64,000 nt of DNA from Ophioderma brevispina (lineage: Eukaryota; Echinodermata; Ophiuroidea; Amphilepidida; Ophiodermatidae), in contig JAMKCH010049355.1 of the NCBI GenBank assembly GCA_023653785.1, positions 29,624 through 93,623 of the forward strand, given 5' to 3'. The notes under the pieces were generated by a model. That model was not told the DNA's origin and searched no databases. It worked only from the letters and a program-made list of their open reading frames with translations. The position numbers and the translations under genes are program-made. Every line of letters starts with the position of its first letter. The first letter of the stretch is position 1. Positions 1 to 12,102 of the stretch are shown here, in pieces.

Positions 1-273
1 GTGAAGGCACTGTGTATAATTGAGATAAATAAGTGCTAATCCCACTCAATAAAGGTGAGCAATGCACACGGATAATGACAAAGGATCCATAGACAAGAAG
101 TGGCATTGTGTTAGAACTTGTGGTTTTGGCAGCTAAGCCAGTATCTGGCATTTCTGTTTCAACTTGGAAGGCCAATGATACAATATCATTTATGGTCCAC
201 TGGTTGTATTACAATAATTGCTAGTTGTATGTGTATGAGCTCAAAACTCTCTGAAGCCCATGGCCCAGGCCAA

Positions 274-1246
274 TTGTAATAAACCCGGGAGCTAGCAACA
301 TTTGTAAATCACATCTCACGTACAAAAGGTTTGAGTGATTAAATATGACTGACAGACTGAACGGAACCCCTGAAACGTGATTTTAGTTGCCGCAAGTGGT
401 GCTTAAGGAGAAGGGGCCAAAAAACAAAGTTTGTACAGGGGTCAAATTTTGTAAATTGAACAATCATGTTGACAAAGCACACATTGTTAGTGTCTAACCA
501 TAAGGATCAGAAAAGGTATAGTGTGTAATATGTACAGCCTAAAGATTTAGAGTTATACGCTTAAAAACAAGTCAAAAATCCAATTAAAAAGGGTCAATTT
601 CAGTGTACCCCCCCCCAAGGGGGTCAAATTTAAAATTGCCCCGATTTGGATAAACCATGGTGCACATTATTGGTGGAGCTCATAGGATAAATTAAGGAAT
701 AGTTTTGCGGGTCTCAAATGCTTGCTACAGAAGTAGGGGGGTAACAAGATCAAGCCCAATGAATGCATGGACGTTGACCTTCGGTGCCCCCTACATCGGA
801 AAGTAAGCATTTAAAGATAGTCAAAATATTCCTTATTTTAATCCTATGACTCCACCAATAATTGCACCATTTTTTATCCAAATCGGAGCCACAAACTTAA
901 AATTTGACCCTGTACAACTGGAATTGACCCTTTATTGATTGATTTTGCTGTTTTAGCCTATAACTCTGAAAACTTTAGGCGGTACATATTACAAACTATA
1001 CCTTTCTTAATCCTTAGGGTTGAGCACCATCACATGGTGTGCTTTTCAACATGCTGGATCCATTTACAAAAATTTGACCCGGTACAAACTTTGTTTTGGC
1101 CCCTCCTTAAGGACACTGGCTGGCACTTAAGAATCACGTTTCAGGGGTTCCGGTTCCGTATCTGTCACTATTTAATCACTCAAACAAACCTTTTGTACTT
1201 GAGATGTGTTCCAAAGTGTGCTAGCTCCAGGGCTATAATACAGCAA
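274..1246. repeat. Foldback element with ~400 bp imperfect inverted arms
   Basis: The left arm (about 274-695) reappears inverted at about 815-1246. Examples are GAACGGAACCCCTGAAACGT against ACGTTTCAGGGGTTCCGGTT, and GGTGGAGCTCATAGGATAAA against TTTAATCCTATGACTCCACC. The centre is near 750. The arms differ by many substitutions and small indels, so the copy is old. A relative of the right arm lies at 33190-33506. No coding sequence is recognisable. Open frames across this stretch are shadows of the repeat. Confidence 0.8.
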
Positions 1247-2929
1247 AGCATGCACTATATAAAAAAATTGAATTGTGATTTATATAGATGAGACATGAAC
1301 TTAATAGATTTCTTCTTTTATAGACACAGAAATGTCTGAAAAGTGGAAACAAGGTGATTTTGATAAATAAGTTATATTTCAATATAAACCAAAGGAATGA
1401 ATTTAGTACAATTTGTTCCAATAAAAAAAGCAATTTAAACTATTTTTGTACCAAAGAAATAAATTTTCAGATAATCCCTCAAATGGGGATATTAATTGAT
1501 GGCAAAACTTTGTACTCAGGGACAAAAATCAGGTCTTTTGATTTGAAGGGACAACTAATATGTGAAACCTCTAAAAATAGAGAAAAATGAAAATGTATTT
1601 CATTATGAACAGACTAATAAAAAGCGACAAGTTTACTGAACCCTGAAAACAAAGTGTTTAAATTTGAAAAAAAATCTCATTTTAGTCAAAAAAAAGAAGG
1701 TATACTTACAAAAAGATCAAATTCCGTGGACAGCAAACACGATAGCAACTGTAAGAGGACTTGTAGGTGTTTAACATACAAAGTAAATTCGGATAACTGA
1801 CAGCAAAAAGCACCGTACCACCAACTATTGGTGATCAAAGATTGCACTGAGATAACCTCCTTGGTGTATATTAAATTCAATAACAGTAGTAACACCAAAA
1901 TCATCACCCGCCGATGTATTAAAATGTTGACTATAAAACCACTAACATGATACTATTAATTACTCACCGAAAACAGGGAGGACACGTTTAAAGATGTCGT
2001 TTGTATAGTTGTTGGTTGTTTTCTGAGTTATGTGAAGAAAACCACCGGTCCACGATTTTGGGATAATTTGCGCCCACAGTTGATGTGTAAAAATCCTGGT
2101 ACAACTGCATACGTATGCAGGCAATGAAGTCGGTGGTTTCAAGGGAATATTGCACAATTCGTCACCAACGCACACCGGTATCGTCTGCTTGCGCTAGAAA
2201 TAGTAGAAAGGTCTTTCTCACACCACCAAAACCCTTGCCACGGTTTTTCAGCCCGGTTACACTGCCTACCGAACGTACCGGAAATGGGTGGGGGTTCGAT
2301 GACTAGTTAGGAAATAACCCCACCTTTTGTAAGGCGACACACCTCCCAAATGAACCCGGGTCGCCCTCGCATTCTTGTGCTCATCTCAGCTCACGGTCGT
2401 CTTAGTCATCACGATGGCGTGCGATCACACAGCATGTTACCGCTTGTTTCTTGGCTGATTTACAAAAATAAATTTTTGGTAGGTGGTTGCTGTTATGTTT
2501 TATGGTCAATTGAGGTGGAGCCACCACAGAGAACGGGACCACTAAAACAGCTGATTTACAAAAAGTAAACAAATGGTAAAATAAAGAAAGCAGCTATGCG
2601 GTATTCATACACGACAGCGGTATTATCATGAATAGCTGCTTTTTGTCGCGTGATAAGGGTATTATGTCTAGAAATGTGTTTTCACGTTCTCAAGTGTACT
2701 TTGGAATTCTTGTAATTCATGTAATTTGGCTTATTTTATTCAAATTTTCTTACAAAAGATAAAACCAGTTAATTGCCTGAAAACAATTATTTTTAAAAAA
2801 CAGAAAAGGGCCTGAAAGTGGCCACATATTTTGTAAATTAGACCAACCGCATCCTCCTTCAACAATAAAACGTTGAAAGTGCGATGACCTTCACATCAGC
2901 GCTATTTTTGGCACACTGCTGCGTAGAAA
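1247..2929. other. No identifiable gene; possible minus-strand exon traces
   Basis: I see no recognisable protein. Two minus-strand open segments end at good-looking splice donors: GTGAGT at 1974-1969, and GTAAGT just before 1700. The first is preceded by a possible acceptor (GTATGCAG, near 2112). Their translations are not recognisable and neighbouring frames look equally plausible. The part around 2150-2560 is less AT-rich and has several CpGs. Confidence 0.3.
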
Positions 2930-2974
2930 ATGGAGGCGATTGTTGAAGAAACAATCCCTATTGAAGAATTGAAG
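2930..2974 (+). CDS. Possible short first coding exon, unknown gene
   Basis: ATGGAGGCG opens a 15-codon segment, MEAIVEETIPIEELK, that ends exactly at AAG|GTGACT, a usable splice donor. The acidic, non-repetitive composition and the moderately CpG-containing upstream sequence are what made me list it. I do not recognise the peptide and found no clearly matching second exon. It could easily be a chance frame. Confidence 0.2.
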
Positions 2975-3182
2975 GTGACTTTAAACCTAATTTTCATCAT
3001 TTGCTTACTTGTGTCTTTGATATTAAAACAAAATGCCATGGTTATGATCGTAGAAAGCTGACTTTGACGATATTTATTGGTAAACCTTGGTCGAATCCGC
3101 GAATTTATAACCCGGAAGGATGAGGAATTCGGAAGGGTTTGTCATGTTTGTGTTGCATTTTATATCATGTGTCATGTTTACT

Positions 3183-3375
3183 GAGTTTTCAAGTGACGGT
3201 GATTGTGATCCCGGATAGAAATGCTGTTTTTGCGTTTGGCCAACTTGGAAGATATAGGCTTGGTCTAGGCCTAGCACGATTCATCTTGCTTCTTCACAGT
3301 GGTGGCGACTTTTGTTTGGTCCTTTATCATTTTGCACTTGGATTTTATCATTTTCATATTTTACTATAGGCCGCC
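3183..3375. repeat. Exact 193-bp direct duplication, copy 1
   Basis: By eye this segment is base-for-base identical to 3806-3998. It holds an open 61-codon stretch, but there is no evidence that it is coding. It is followed by unrelated sequence, including a hAT-like element at 3457. Confidence 0.9.
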
Positions 3376-3456
3376 CTGTTCGAAGCAAGATGCTCTTATC
3401 TTTCTTCCTCGTTAGGTGCAAAAGGGTCTAGCGAGACGTTTTTGATTCGGATCCCA

Positions 3457-3567
3457 GGGATGAATTTAGTATTCTGCCACCACTTAAAATTCGGCACCTT
3501 TAACATACGGTTTATTCCGTTAACGTTGCCGAATTCGTAGCCTGTGGCAGAATACTAAATTCTTTCC
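3457..3567. mobile_element. 111-bp hAT-like MITE, copy 1
   Basis: The ends are inverted repeats sharing GAATTTAGTATTCTGCCAC. The element is flanked by a perfect 8-bp duplication GGATCCCA (3449-3456 and 3568-3575). Eight-base target duplications are typical of the hAT superfamily. The copy at 50445-50554 differs at only about seven positions. The element is far too short to encode a transposase, so it must have been moved in trans. Confidence 0.9.
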
Positions 3568-3785
3568 GGATCCCATAACATCATTATTTATGTGCTGTGG
3601 TTCTCACAACCTAGCTTACCGTGACCACAATCTTCTTAGCTTTCTTGTGAGGTGTTGATGTTGGTCGCAGAATTACTTAGTCATTGAAAAATTGACGGAT
3701 TTAAAAGTGAAAGTCGCCCAGTCAGACTTGATTTATCGCGGCCGTCGGCCATTGTATTTTGTACCTCACGGGTGACGGGCTGTCC

Positions 3786-3998
3786 AAAAAAAAAAAAAAA
3801 AAAAAGAGTTTTCAAGTGACGGTGATTGTGATCCCGGATAGAAATGCTGTTTTTGCGTTTGGCCAACTTGGAAGATATAGGCTTGGTCTAGGCCTAGCAC
3901 GATTCATCTTGCTTCTTCACAGTGGTGGCGACTTTTGTTTGGTCCTTTATCATTTTGCACTTGGATTTTATCATTTTCATATTTTACTATAGGCCGCC
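3786..3998. repeat. A20 tract followed by 193-bp direct duplication, copy 2
   Basis: Twenty A residues (3786-3805) directly abut the second exact copy of 3183-3375 (here 3806-3998). Sequence then diverges from copy 1 at the same base. There is no target-site duplication of ordinary length. This is either a recent tandem-type duplication or an assembly join at a homopolymer. Confidence 0.85.
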
Positions 3999-4889
3999 TA
4001 GTCCTGCTGAGTATGACTCCTCCTTATGCACAATTATCATAATGCCATTAACTTAATCAATGGAGGAGTCATGCCAAAATAGTGTGTAACTGATATGACA
4101 AAAATTTATGTCTCACATTGTCCATTAATTTTCACGCTTCATGTGAATAAATATCACCTGATTCCACCTTGAAAGTATTCCTTTAGAGTGTTATCAACAA
4201 CAGGATAGTCGTAAATATCTTCATCAACTTTTTATGAAGTGAAATTTAATGAAATTTCAAGACTTGTACCTAAGATTCAAAAAAAAAAAAAAAAAAAAAT
4301 CTAAGTAAAGTTATCCCACACAACACCATTAGTTTTGCCAACAAATATTTTGCCACACTGCAGCAAAACAAATTTAAAAAGTGAAAGTAGCACCATTGCA
4401 TTGTTTTGCTTGGCATTGGCATTGCCCAAAAAGTCCAAAAACCTTTTTTTATAGGCTAAAGCATCTGATTACCCTTTTTTTCAATTACTGGGTTATTATG
4501 AATTCATATTTGAGCATATATTTTCTATAAATTTTTTCATGTGCAATATGTATGGTTGGGATTTTCTGATGTTACTGCTGGTCAGTAGTCTTTGGAGGTA
4601 ATTGGAGTACATATTTTTCTTTTGTGGCTGTTTTTTATAGTAATTTTAAGTTATTTCACATTCATGTGCAATCCTAATTGTTATATTTGCTATGGTGTTT
4701 TCTAAGGACCGCAATGGAAATTTGTACTTTATATTTATTTGTGCTTTTTTGGTGTTTAAATAAAGGAGACCTCATTTCACATTTCAAGTAAGTTTAGGAT
4801 TTGTTGTTTGCCCAAAAAATGGAATGTATGAAATTACCCTGATTGGGCAGGAAAATTAATTGGCCAAGGGACTCTCAATCAGTGAGGTA
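3999..4889. other. AT-rich stretch without a recognisable gene
   Basis: It contains an A21 tract at 4279-4299 and otherwise unstructured AT-rich sequence. No open frame or splice-bounded segment stands out on either strand. Confidence 0.5.
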
Positions 4890-5360
4890 CCATGGGGGAA
4901 TTCTTTTCTTGCCCCCTAGTTTTCTCCGGGGGGAAAAATGCAAAATTTCCCGGGAATACAATCCAAATTTCCCTCCAAGATTGCAAAATTTCCTCTCCAA
5001 GGTTTCAAATTTCCCCAAAATCCAATTCTATTATTTCTTTTCTTTATTTAAAGGACAAACTTTCCCTCGAATATCAAAATTTCCTGGACTGTTATTTCAA
5101 ATTCCCACTTTTCCATGTCATGTAGCTTGCCCCCCCCCCCCCCCCCCCCCCCACCTGATAGAAAAATGACGATTTTTGCAAATTTCTGCTATTTTGGGGC
5201 CAAAAATCAACATTTTTGGGAAAATCAGTGATTGGGGCCCAAATTGGTAAAAATCTCCAAAAAAATCTCCAAAGCTGTGATACTTTGCCCCCCAGATTAT
5301 CACTTTTTCCCAAAAAAAATTCACTTGCCCCCCCCCCCGGTTGCCCCCCCCCCAGAAAAA
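4890..5360. repeat. C-rich, wave-like low-complexity repeat with C23 tract
   Basis: Phrases such as CAAATTTCCC and AAATTTCC recur every 20-30 bases. They run into a C23 tract (5130-5152) and then a second part with CAAAAATC-type phrases and two more C runs. A relative sits at 62085-62280, with similar GGGGGGAAGTGAACTTTTTT wording. It resembles interior sequence of GGGG-ended non-autonomous elements. It is not coding, although open frames cross it. Confidence 0.6.
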
Positions 5361-6014
5361 GAGGTCTGACGCCGCCGACTGGCTCTCACTCTTTTGTTTT
5401 TGGAATGAATCCATGGTTTTCACTAGTCAACCATGGAAGTAGACCTACATGATCGAATCCATGTTTAACCATGGAAGACATTGCCTTGAAGCCAAAACAT
5501 AACATCCCCCAATGAACCATGTCCCCAGCGTTTAAACCAGGGTTATAGTAGATTCATCCAACAGCGATCTTCCAAACACGATCCAGATCCGTTACACTGG
5601 CAAGACATGAGGAGTTTCTCAGTCGAAACGGAAATGATGGTAGCTTAAGTAAGTCTATGGAGCTCACGCAAAACAAGGAAAGGAGATTAATTCTCTTCAC
5701 GTTTCAATTCACACTGCCGAAATCACGAGTGGTTATTTAGCATGCTATCAATGTACTAATCACCACATTATTTCCGATACTCGTCTGTATCCCGCTTTCT
5801 CAATAACCATGATAACTCGTGGAAAGAAAGACCGATTAGATAGCTGCTATGTGATACAGAACATGGTCACTTGATGTTAACAATGTATAGATTAAAACTT
5901 ACTGTCACAGAGCAACTATCGACTTTAATAAACAAGAGATAATGGTACATCATAATTTTTCCGATCACCCTCCCTGCCCCTCCCCAGCATAAAGATCGTT
6001 TTTCTCGATGAATA

Positions 6015-6180
6015 TACTATAGTCCTACATGAGTGGACCTTTCTTTCCTCAACATACTCTAAAAATGTTCTATGATAAATGGGTGGGAGGATTCCATGAG
6101 GAATTTTCCTCACTCATTAATTTAACTTTCAACAGTATTTTGAAAGGGAAAAAGGTCTATCATGTAGGACATACCGTGGT
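6015..6180. repeat. Small foldback, CCTACATGA arms
   Basis: TCCTACATGAGTGGACCTTT near 6030 returns inverted as AAAGGTCTATCATGTAGGA near 6150. A related, partly preserved copy lies at about 12200-12300, next to a similar AAACCAGGGTTA phrase that also occurs at 5530. This is a dispersed inverted-repeat element. Confidence 0.6.
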
Positions 6181-6400
6181 TTAAAAAACCCCGGTCTAGA
6201 GTTTAGACCCATTTCATCTTTCAGAATACCAGCCACTGCTTCATTCTTCTAAATACAAGTATGCAGTCAACTTCCTAAAAAGCCGATGACATTGTACTCA
6301 CCATACCTGACATTTTATCAAATTTTGGAAACAATTATTCAAGAAACCGTAACCCTGAAAATGGTAACATTTTAACAATTATCTTTCTCTCCTACTACAG

Positions 6401-6506
6401 AAATTTGAGCGTTTACAATGCCGATCTTGGCAAGAGGGCAAAGGTGTCAGACGTTCACAGTTGCAAATATGCTGGTGTTTGGAACGAGAAGTCGGTATCC
6501 AAATGA
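6401..6506 (+). CDS. Possible terminal coding exon, unknown gene
   Basis: A strong acceptor (TCTTTCTCTCCTACTACAG, ending at 6400) is followed by a frame of 34 codons and a stop. It begins NLSVYNADLGKRAKVSDVHS and ends NEKSVSK. Frame 1 from the same acceptor is also open for longer, so the reading frame is unsettled. I do not recognise either translation. Downstream is a TTAA element, so any 3' UTR would be short or repeat-derived. Confidence 0.25.
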
Positions 6507-6635
6507 CATCCAGAAGGGACAGTGTTAATGGAGGAACTACTACAGGGGAGTACACAACAAGTACAGCGCGACTGCCTTGTTTTACCTTGGGGTTGGCTAT
6601 TATAGTTAAAGGGGTATTTCCAAAATGTGTAGATA

Positions 6636-7018
6636 TTAAAGGTGCAACGAGAGATTTCAAAAATGTGCAAATATTTTTAAAAAAAATGTGAAAAATTCTT
6701 GATTTTTGGGCCCTGATGTAAAAGCTTTTCATCCACAAATTATATCCCCATCTGAAAGGGATTAAGCGGAGAAGTTGTTTCTTTGGTACAAAAATTGTGA
6801 ATTTCTTTCTAATTTCGGATAGGAGCAAATACGAAATTCAGCCTATGTTTTATATTGAAATATAGCAATCACATCACCTTTTTTTCTCTCTTTTAATCAT
6901 ACATTAAGACATTTCTGGTAGCAAAATACAGGTAAGAAATTTATTGAGTGTCTTATCTATATGAAATTACTATATACCAATATTTGGGTGCCTCAAAATT
7001 TCTCATTGCCCAGGTTTT
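6636..7018. mobile_element. TTAA-type MITE family B, full-length
   Basis: It begins TTAAAGGTGCAACGAGAGAT and ends with a degenerate inverse (CTCAAAATTTCTCATTGCC). Its body matches, in reverse orientation, 57183-58600, where a solo LTR interrupts it. Its distal half matches 28349-28515. TTAA at the end suggests Kolobok- or piggyBac-type mobilisation. No coding capacity. Confidence 0.7.
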
Positions 7019-8556
7019 CACACTGAGCGGGTGATCGATCCACTTTTTGCGATTGATTGTTGTTTTTGAAGACTAGTGCATCCTTTTTCTGACACATAGA
7101 CGTGCAATAATGTCTTGTTTGCAATGGAAAAGGTTTTTACCCCATGGGATCACAGAGAGAAAGATGCTTGCATAAGGACTTTGATTATGCATATGGTGAG
7201 TAACTGATTTCTTTTCCTTCACAGGTACTTATTAACTATTATACCGTTCAATATTCTGGGGTATGTCAAGTCCAAAGTTGCACATTTGTTTGAAATGAAT
7301 AAAAGTTCATCGCAGTTTTTCCCTACATATCAGTGACCAGTAGATGTACATCATGCTGCTTGATTTGAAGCAAATAATAAGCACTGTTTGATATCCAGTA
7401 ATCCGTTCGGATATGCAATGATACAGCATTTCACATTACTTTTTATCTGAAGTACATAGCCATTGTTATTACCCATGCAGAGAAAGACTTCAGGTGCTAT
7501 CACACCCCAATTAAGATTGAGCTATTTTTTTTTTTTTCATGACGCAAGCACAAGATATATACTTGTCCTATTTCCTAATAAAAATAACCTTAGGCGTTCT
7601 TTCTAATGATGACGTATATTAAATCATCTTATAAAAAGGAAAACAAAGTGGAACCAAGTCCGAAATAATGAAGAAAGGTTGTTCGGCCAGACCTGTGACC
7701 TACATCTTTGTGCAGAAAACCAAAATTACTTACACTAACTTGCTGCTGTAATCCAATTTTCTATTCCAATTTGCCTTTGCCCGCGTTGTCAAGCATAGGT
7801 TGCTAGACCCCCTTCTTTTGTATTCTTCTAAAAACATGTGTAAATTTGAATAGAAATGAGGTCCGACAATAAGTTATGGATCTTGGGTTCTGCACAAGGT
7901 GTAGGTGACACTTACCAAGCAACATATTTACCAGAGGTTGTTTCTATTAATTTTTTTTGAATAAAGATGAAATATCATTAAAATTATTGAACTCACAGTA
8001 GAACCGCAAAGTTATTTAATCGTGAACGAGGCCAGCTCAATCTAAACTGGACAGGATAACATCTGAGATTTTTCACGCATGGACAGTAAATGGCTCTGCA
8101 GTCCAAATAAAAAAGGAGAATCTTAAGTCTTTGTCCCCTACATACCTGGGTGGATTTATAATGCCATTATTTGCTTGAGTCAATGTACCATAGTAGTGTA
8201 TCATGCCCCTTGATCACTGATATTCAGAAAAACTTGAATGGCAATTTGATTAATTTTCATGAAATGTGCACCCTTTACATTGACATACCAATAAATGGTA
8301 ATGATAAGATTTATTAGTATTTATGTACCTATGTAATTTTATTAGTATTAAATTTTATATCAAAATGAACAATATTTCCTTTGACCCTGGCGCAACTTAA
8401 ACAAAACGATTTAATGAGCTGCTGCTTTCATGTAATACATCTTTTGGAGGCATTTGCCGCAGTGGTCGTTGTTGACTTTTTAATGCTGAGATACATGGCC
8501 AACTTGGAAGTGTGGTTTGTTTCCGCCCAGAAATTTTGCATTTTCCATTGTGAAAT
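7019..8556. other. No gene recognised
   Basis: AT-rich sequence without convincing exons. ACACTGAGCGGGTGATCG just after the start returns inverted near 9305-9325, hinting that 7019-9327 may once have been one element. No longer arm similarity is visible. Confidence 0.4.
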
Positions 8557-9123
8557 TTAACGGGGCATTTAGTGATCACAGCCTGTTCCCCCGACTTACC
8601 TAAAAAAGTTGTGAGATTTTTATATCATATGAAACCGTTGGGCTAAGTATAGTATCGGTGCCAATCGACGTGCAAATTAGAAGCTCTGCAAGAAATATTG
8701 CAATTTTGTATTTTCTGTATGTAAACGGACAGGAAATTAACTCTGTACAGTGGTCTATGGGAGACTTTGATAGACAATTTGCTCCTAACACCAAAATGCA
8801 AGATCAGGATTCAACTGCAAATTTGGAAATAAGCTTTTATCAAGGATATCTAGTGAAAACGTGGCGTTAACAGCGGGGGGGGGGGGCAGGGGGGCAGGTG
8901 CCCCCCCTGACGATTTGGCCAGGAGAAAAAATTGTGAAAATCATGCTAAAAATCAGCCGTTTTAGCCCTTGATAGGGAAATATTCGCCGTTTTGACCCCC
9001 CTGAGAGGGAAAATTCCCCAGATCTGGAAATTTGCCCCCTCAGAGCGGGCAGGCCGGTTACACCACTGAGTGCAACCTGAACAAAACAGAAGGTGTTAGA
9101 TCACGACCGAAATGCACTTTCAC
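8557..9123. mobile_element. TTAA-type MITE family A, interrupted copy
   Basis: The left part (8557-8858) matches 28918-29220. After an inserted element, the right end resumes (AACAAAACAGAAGGTG then CGAAATGCAC), matching 29225-29262. The first four bases are TTAA. The copy shows several substitutions and indels relative to the intact one. Confidence 0.75.
8859..9068. mobile_element. hAT-like element nested in MITE A
   Basis: The ends GTGGCGTTAAC and GTTACACCAC are inverted, resembling the common CAGTGGCGTAAC hAT terminus. The interior is G-rich then C-rich (CAGGTGCCCCCCCTGACGAT). The candidate 8-bp duplication, AGTGAAAA against AGTGCAAC, is imperfect. Splitting of the host MITE fixes the insertion point. 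Confidence 0.6.
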
Positions 9124-10224
9124 AGGCTGAGCTGACCAGGAAATTAAACATGTGGAATAGTCTCTTACATAAGTGCATTTAGTGGATGCGTGTGTGCTGT
9201 ATTTGAGGAAGCACAAGAGTGAAGTGTCAGACTTGTTGAAGTATTTTAATGAATTTGGGGCTGGTTGAAGTCTACAGATGGCCGTATGGATCACAAAAAT
9301 CAACCGATCACCCGCTCAGTGTGCAGAGGCCGGAGGCGAAAGGGCATTAACCTAACCAGGTTTGCAACTCACAAATGAGCACACCAAGGTTAAATTTATG
9401 ATGAGGATCTCTCTCACACTGGTCGTTGCATCAAACTATTAGGGACTGATTTGGCTTAGGTCTTAACTGGTCAGCTTTCATTGTGGGGCAAAGACTGTTG
9501 GAGTGTATCTTGTGCATTGACACCATCTTGGTAGTTCATGGAGAAGGGGGTCACACAGTGCTATTTTACAGATTACCTCACCAGGCCATGGTGTTGATTG
9601 GAGGTTCACAGATGGGCGGGTGGTTGGTGGGTAACAGCGTAGGGATGGGGGGGGGGGGGTCTAGTAGGGGTTGGGTGCCTAAAAGCAGAACACCCCAAAT
9701 TCCTCAATCAATGTAAAGAAGGTGCCATCAAATTTCCACACATCTCCCTCAATTATAGACTGTAATGCTAGTTGACTTTTGGTCTTTAAAGAGTGAGTGT
9801 GTTAGCCATGAGAAGTACTACAAAGTTCACTTGGTTTGGAGTGGGTTGTTACCACACACACATAATGCAAACAAGAGGATTTTGTTTGTGTGTTTTTAAA
9901 TTCTCATGTTGTTTTTGAGGTTGTCTCATTGGTTTTTGATAGATGCATGGAAATCCCAAAACAGTTGTCCAATTATTTTTAAGTCTTTGAAGAAAACCCA
10001 GACCCCCCTCTTAGACCTGCTGAAGGAAACCAAATATGCAACGCAGGTCAAATTGTTATTTTTTATAAAAAATTAAAAAAAAAAAAAAAAAAAAATGGAT
10101 TTAACAAAAAAATGCACATTTGTTTCATAAGGTCAAATGTTATTATTTTTTTAATATATAAAGGATATCTATGGGTTTCAGTGTTTTTAATTATTTCACA
10201 ACTTTTTAATTAAAAAACATTGGC
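9124..10224. other. No gene recognised; homopolymer-rich
   Basis: It includes G-runs near 9645-9657 and a long A-tract at about 10075-10095. Open frames here lack any recognisable domain. Confidence 0.45.
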
Positions 10225-10330
10225 ACTTTTAGTAGTAGTAAATCAGAGATTTAAATCCGGTTTTGTCCCCGTAAAACGGGTTGGCGGATTCACTTCACAC
10301 TCTTAGCAATCATCACCCCTACTTCCTCCT
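10225..10330. repeat. Fragment of dispersed repeat D
   Basis: AGTAGTAGTAAATCAGAGAT and the following TTAAATCCGGTTTTGTCCCC match the start of the better copy at 22945-23295. Only about the first 100 bp are preserved. The downstream 94-codon frame looks accidental. Confidence 0.6.
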
Positions 10331-10794
10331 TCCACTTGCCCGAGTCAATGCATCCCCATCTCAACCCAACCCTCCTCCTCCACTGCTTCTTCCATGTCTT
10401 TTTGATCGTCCCCTCAAACCGCCCCACCACTTCAAGCTCAAAAGCCCTCTTAAAACACATCGTCATCCTTCCTCAGCACCTGTTTTAGTTGTATTTGTAA
10501 ACCAAGGTTGGAATGGAACTGGAATCCTAATCGTTATAGTAAATTCTAGTGAAGGACCTATCTAAAATTGTTGACAGAAATCCACCTTTTGGACACCTTG
10601 TGTCTTGGAGAGGTTAAATGATTACCAGACTGTAAAAGAGTCTAAGAATCAAACCTTCAAATGTTAAAATATAGGTCAAGAATATGCCTACAATATTGCA
10701 CCCATTTTGGTGTTGCACATAGCTAATTAATTAAAGGTCCATGGTCCGATCTCTAATAGGTCGTCTCAGGGAAGCCTCGAAGAAGCAGAAGTTT

Positions 10795-11440
10795 GAGCAG
10801 TTCATTAGACCTAACTGCGCGGTACGATACTGTTATTGGTTGCCTTTTGGCGACGGCTGTAGAATATCTTCCAATCCTGTCTGGCATCGCTCCTGCAAAC
10901 CTAGGAAGGAAACATTCAGACGATCAAGCTCGCCAGAAACTGGATGTGAACCTGGTAGCCTAATCCCGCCAACCAACACCCTTTGGGATCAGACGAATTC
11001 CACGGAATCACTTGGCTACCCAATCCCAGGGACCTGCAGTACAGTATCCCATCAATCTATGGATCAATGACAGCTGGTATGAGCAATGGTCATCCTCTAT
11101 TTGAACCTAAAGAAGTTTGTGGCCAGCCCATCTACCAAGCCCAAATGCTGTGACCTTGATAGGAAAGCAGGGTCAACCTCAAAACAGACTCAGATCTGGC
11201 GTTGGTCGTACAAAGAACATCCTTCACAAGATCGGAGTGGGGCTTTCACCAAACTGCGATTGTGGAAGAAGCCATGAACCATTAGCCACATCATGAGATG
11301 AGTGAGGTCTACAGTCCCCAAGAGGAATTCCATCCTGATCAACCTGGATGATGAAAACTATCAGCTGAGGTTAAAGATGGATCTTCAACTGTGATTTTTT
11401 GGACTTGCACACACGAACGATCGCAAGGGCCCCCAGGATT
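10795..11440 (+). pseudogene. Decayed non-LTR retrotransposon, C-terminal ORF2 end and 3' end
   Basis: Across shifting frames the plus strand gives EYLPILSGIAPANLGRKH, INDSWYEQW, and GRTKNILHKIGVGLSPNCDC followed by GRSHEP. These match the classic region after the reverse transcriptase of CR1/Jockey/RTE-like LINEs: the 'PVLSNIAP..LRR' block, the 'W..W' block, and the final 'R.G.GRT...LHKWG...S..CDCG' zinc-knuckle-like segment. The frame then ends near LDLQL-stop, and a short 3' tail follows (CACACACGAACGATCGCAAG). Several stops and frameshifts show it is dead. No reverse transcriptase core is present upstream, as expected for a 5'-truncated copy. Confidence 0.8.
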
Positions 11441-11724
11441 TTCCTGGAGTGGTCAAAATTGTGGTATCAGAGAAAGCTCATATTTTTCTCATTACCCTGT
11501 GAAAATCTTAGGGCTAACAGATGTTTGGTTTGGATGTTTGAGCAAAAAAACAGACAATATTATTTTACACAGTACCCTAGGGGGATTCAAAACGGCGTGG
11601 AAAATATCGCGCTGCGGAAACTTTTCCAGATGGGCGTTTGGGTGAAGGCTTTTCTATCAAGGTGAAACATTTATAGACTTAAATTGGGTCATCCCCCTTT
11701 AACATAATTATATAAAAAAACATA

Positions 11725-12102
11725 CCGTGTTGTTCCTAATAAACGCGCCCCTGCTGTAATAAACGCCCCCCCCCCCCTACGATTTTTGGATAAAATAAAC
11801 TCAATGAAAAATGAGTTAAAGCTTACCTAAATCACATGAGTTTAATTGCCCGGACTGTCGTAATCCTTATCACAATCGCTGTTTTCATCATTGCTTTCTG
11901 CTTCTGATCCGTCACTAATGGTAACTGGCACACGTAAATACACAAACAGAGGACTGGCATACATAGATACACAAAGAGAAGATCGACAAACTGTGTAAGG
12001 TGATCTTTGCGGGATTTATGACTCCCATTTTTGACTGTAATAAACGCCCCCCATTTCGAAAAAAAATGCACCGCCCCGGGGCTTTTATTAGGAACAATAC
12101 GG
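11725..12102. mobile_element. Mariner-like MITE, TA duplication
   Basis: The ends CCGTGTTGTTCCTAATAAA and TTTATTAGGAACAATACGG are inverted repeats flanked by TA on both sides, the Tc1/mariner signature. The interior is AT-rich with a C11 run. It has no transposase. Confidence 0.8.

Noticed and set aside
5554..5740. Open plus-strand segment before a GTAAGT near 5650
   Set aside because: Three frames are about equally open and there is no consistent acceptor, frame and donor combination.
6379..6828. 149-codon minus-strand frame as a gene
   Set aside because: Its 5' half is the inverse of a TTAA-type MITE that occurs elsewhere. No recognisable motif.
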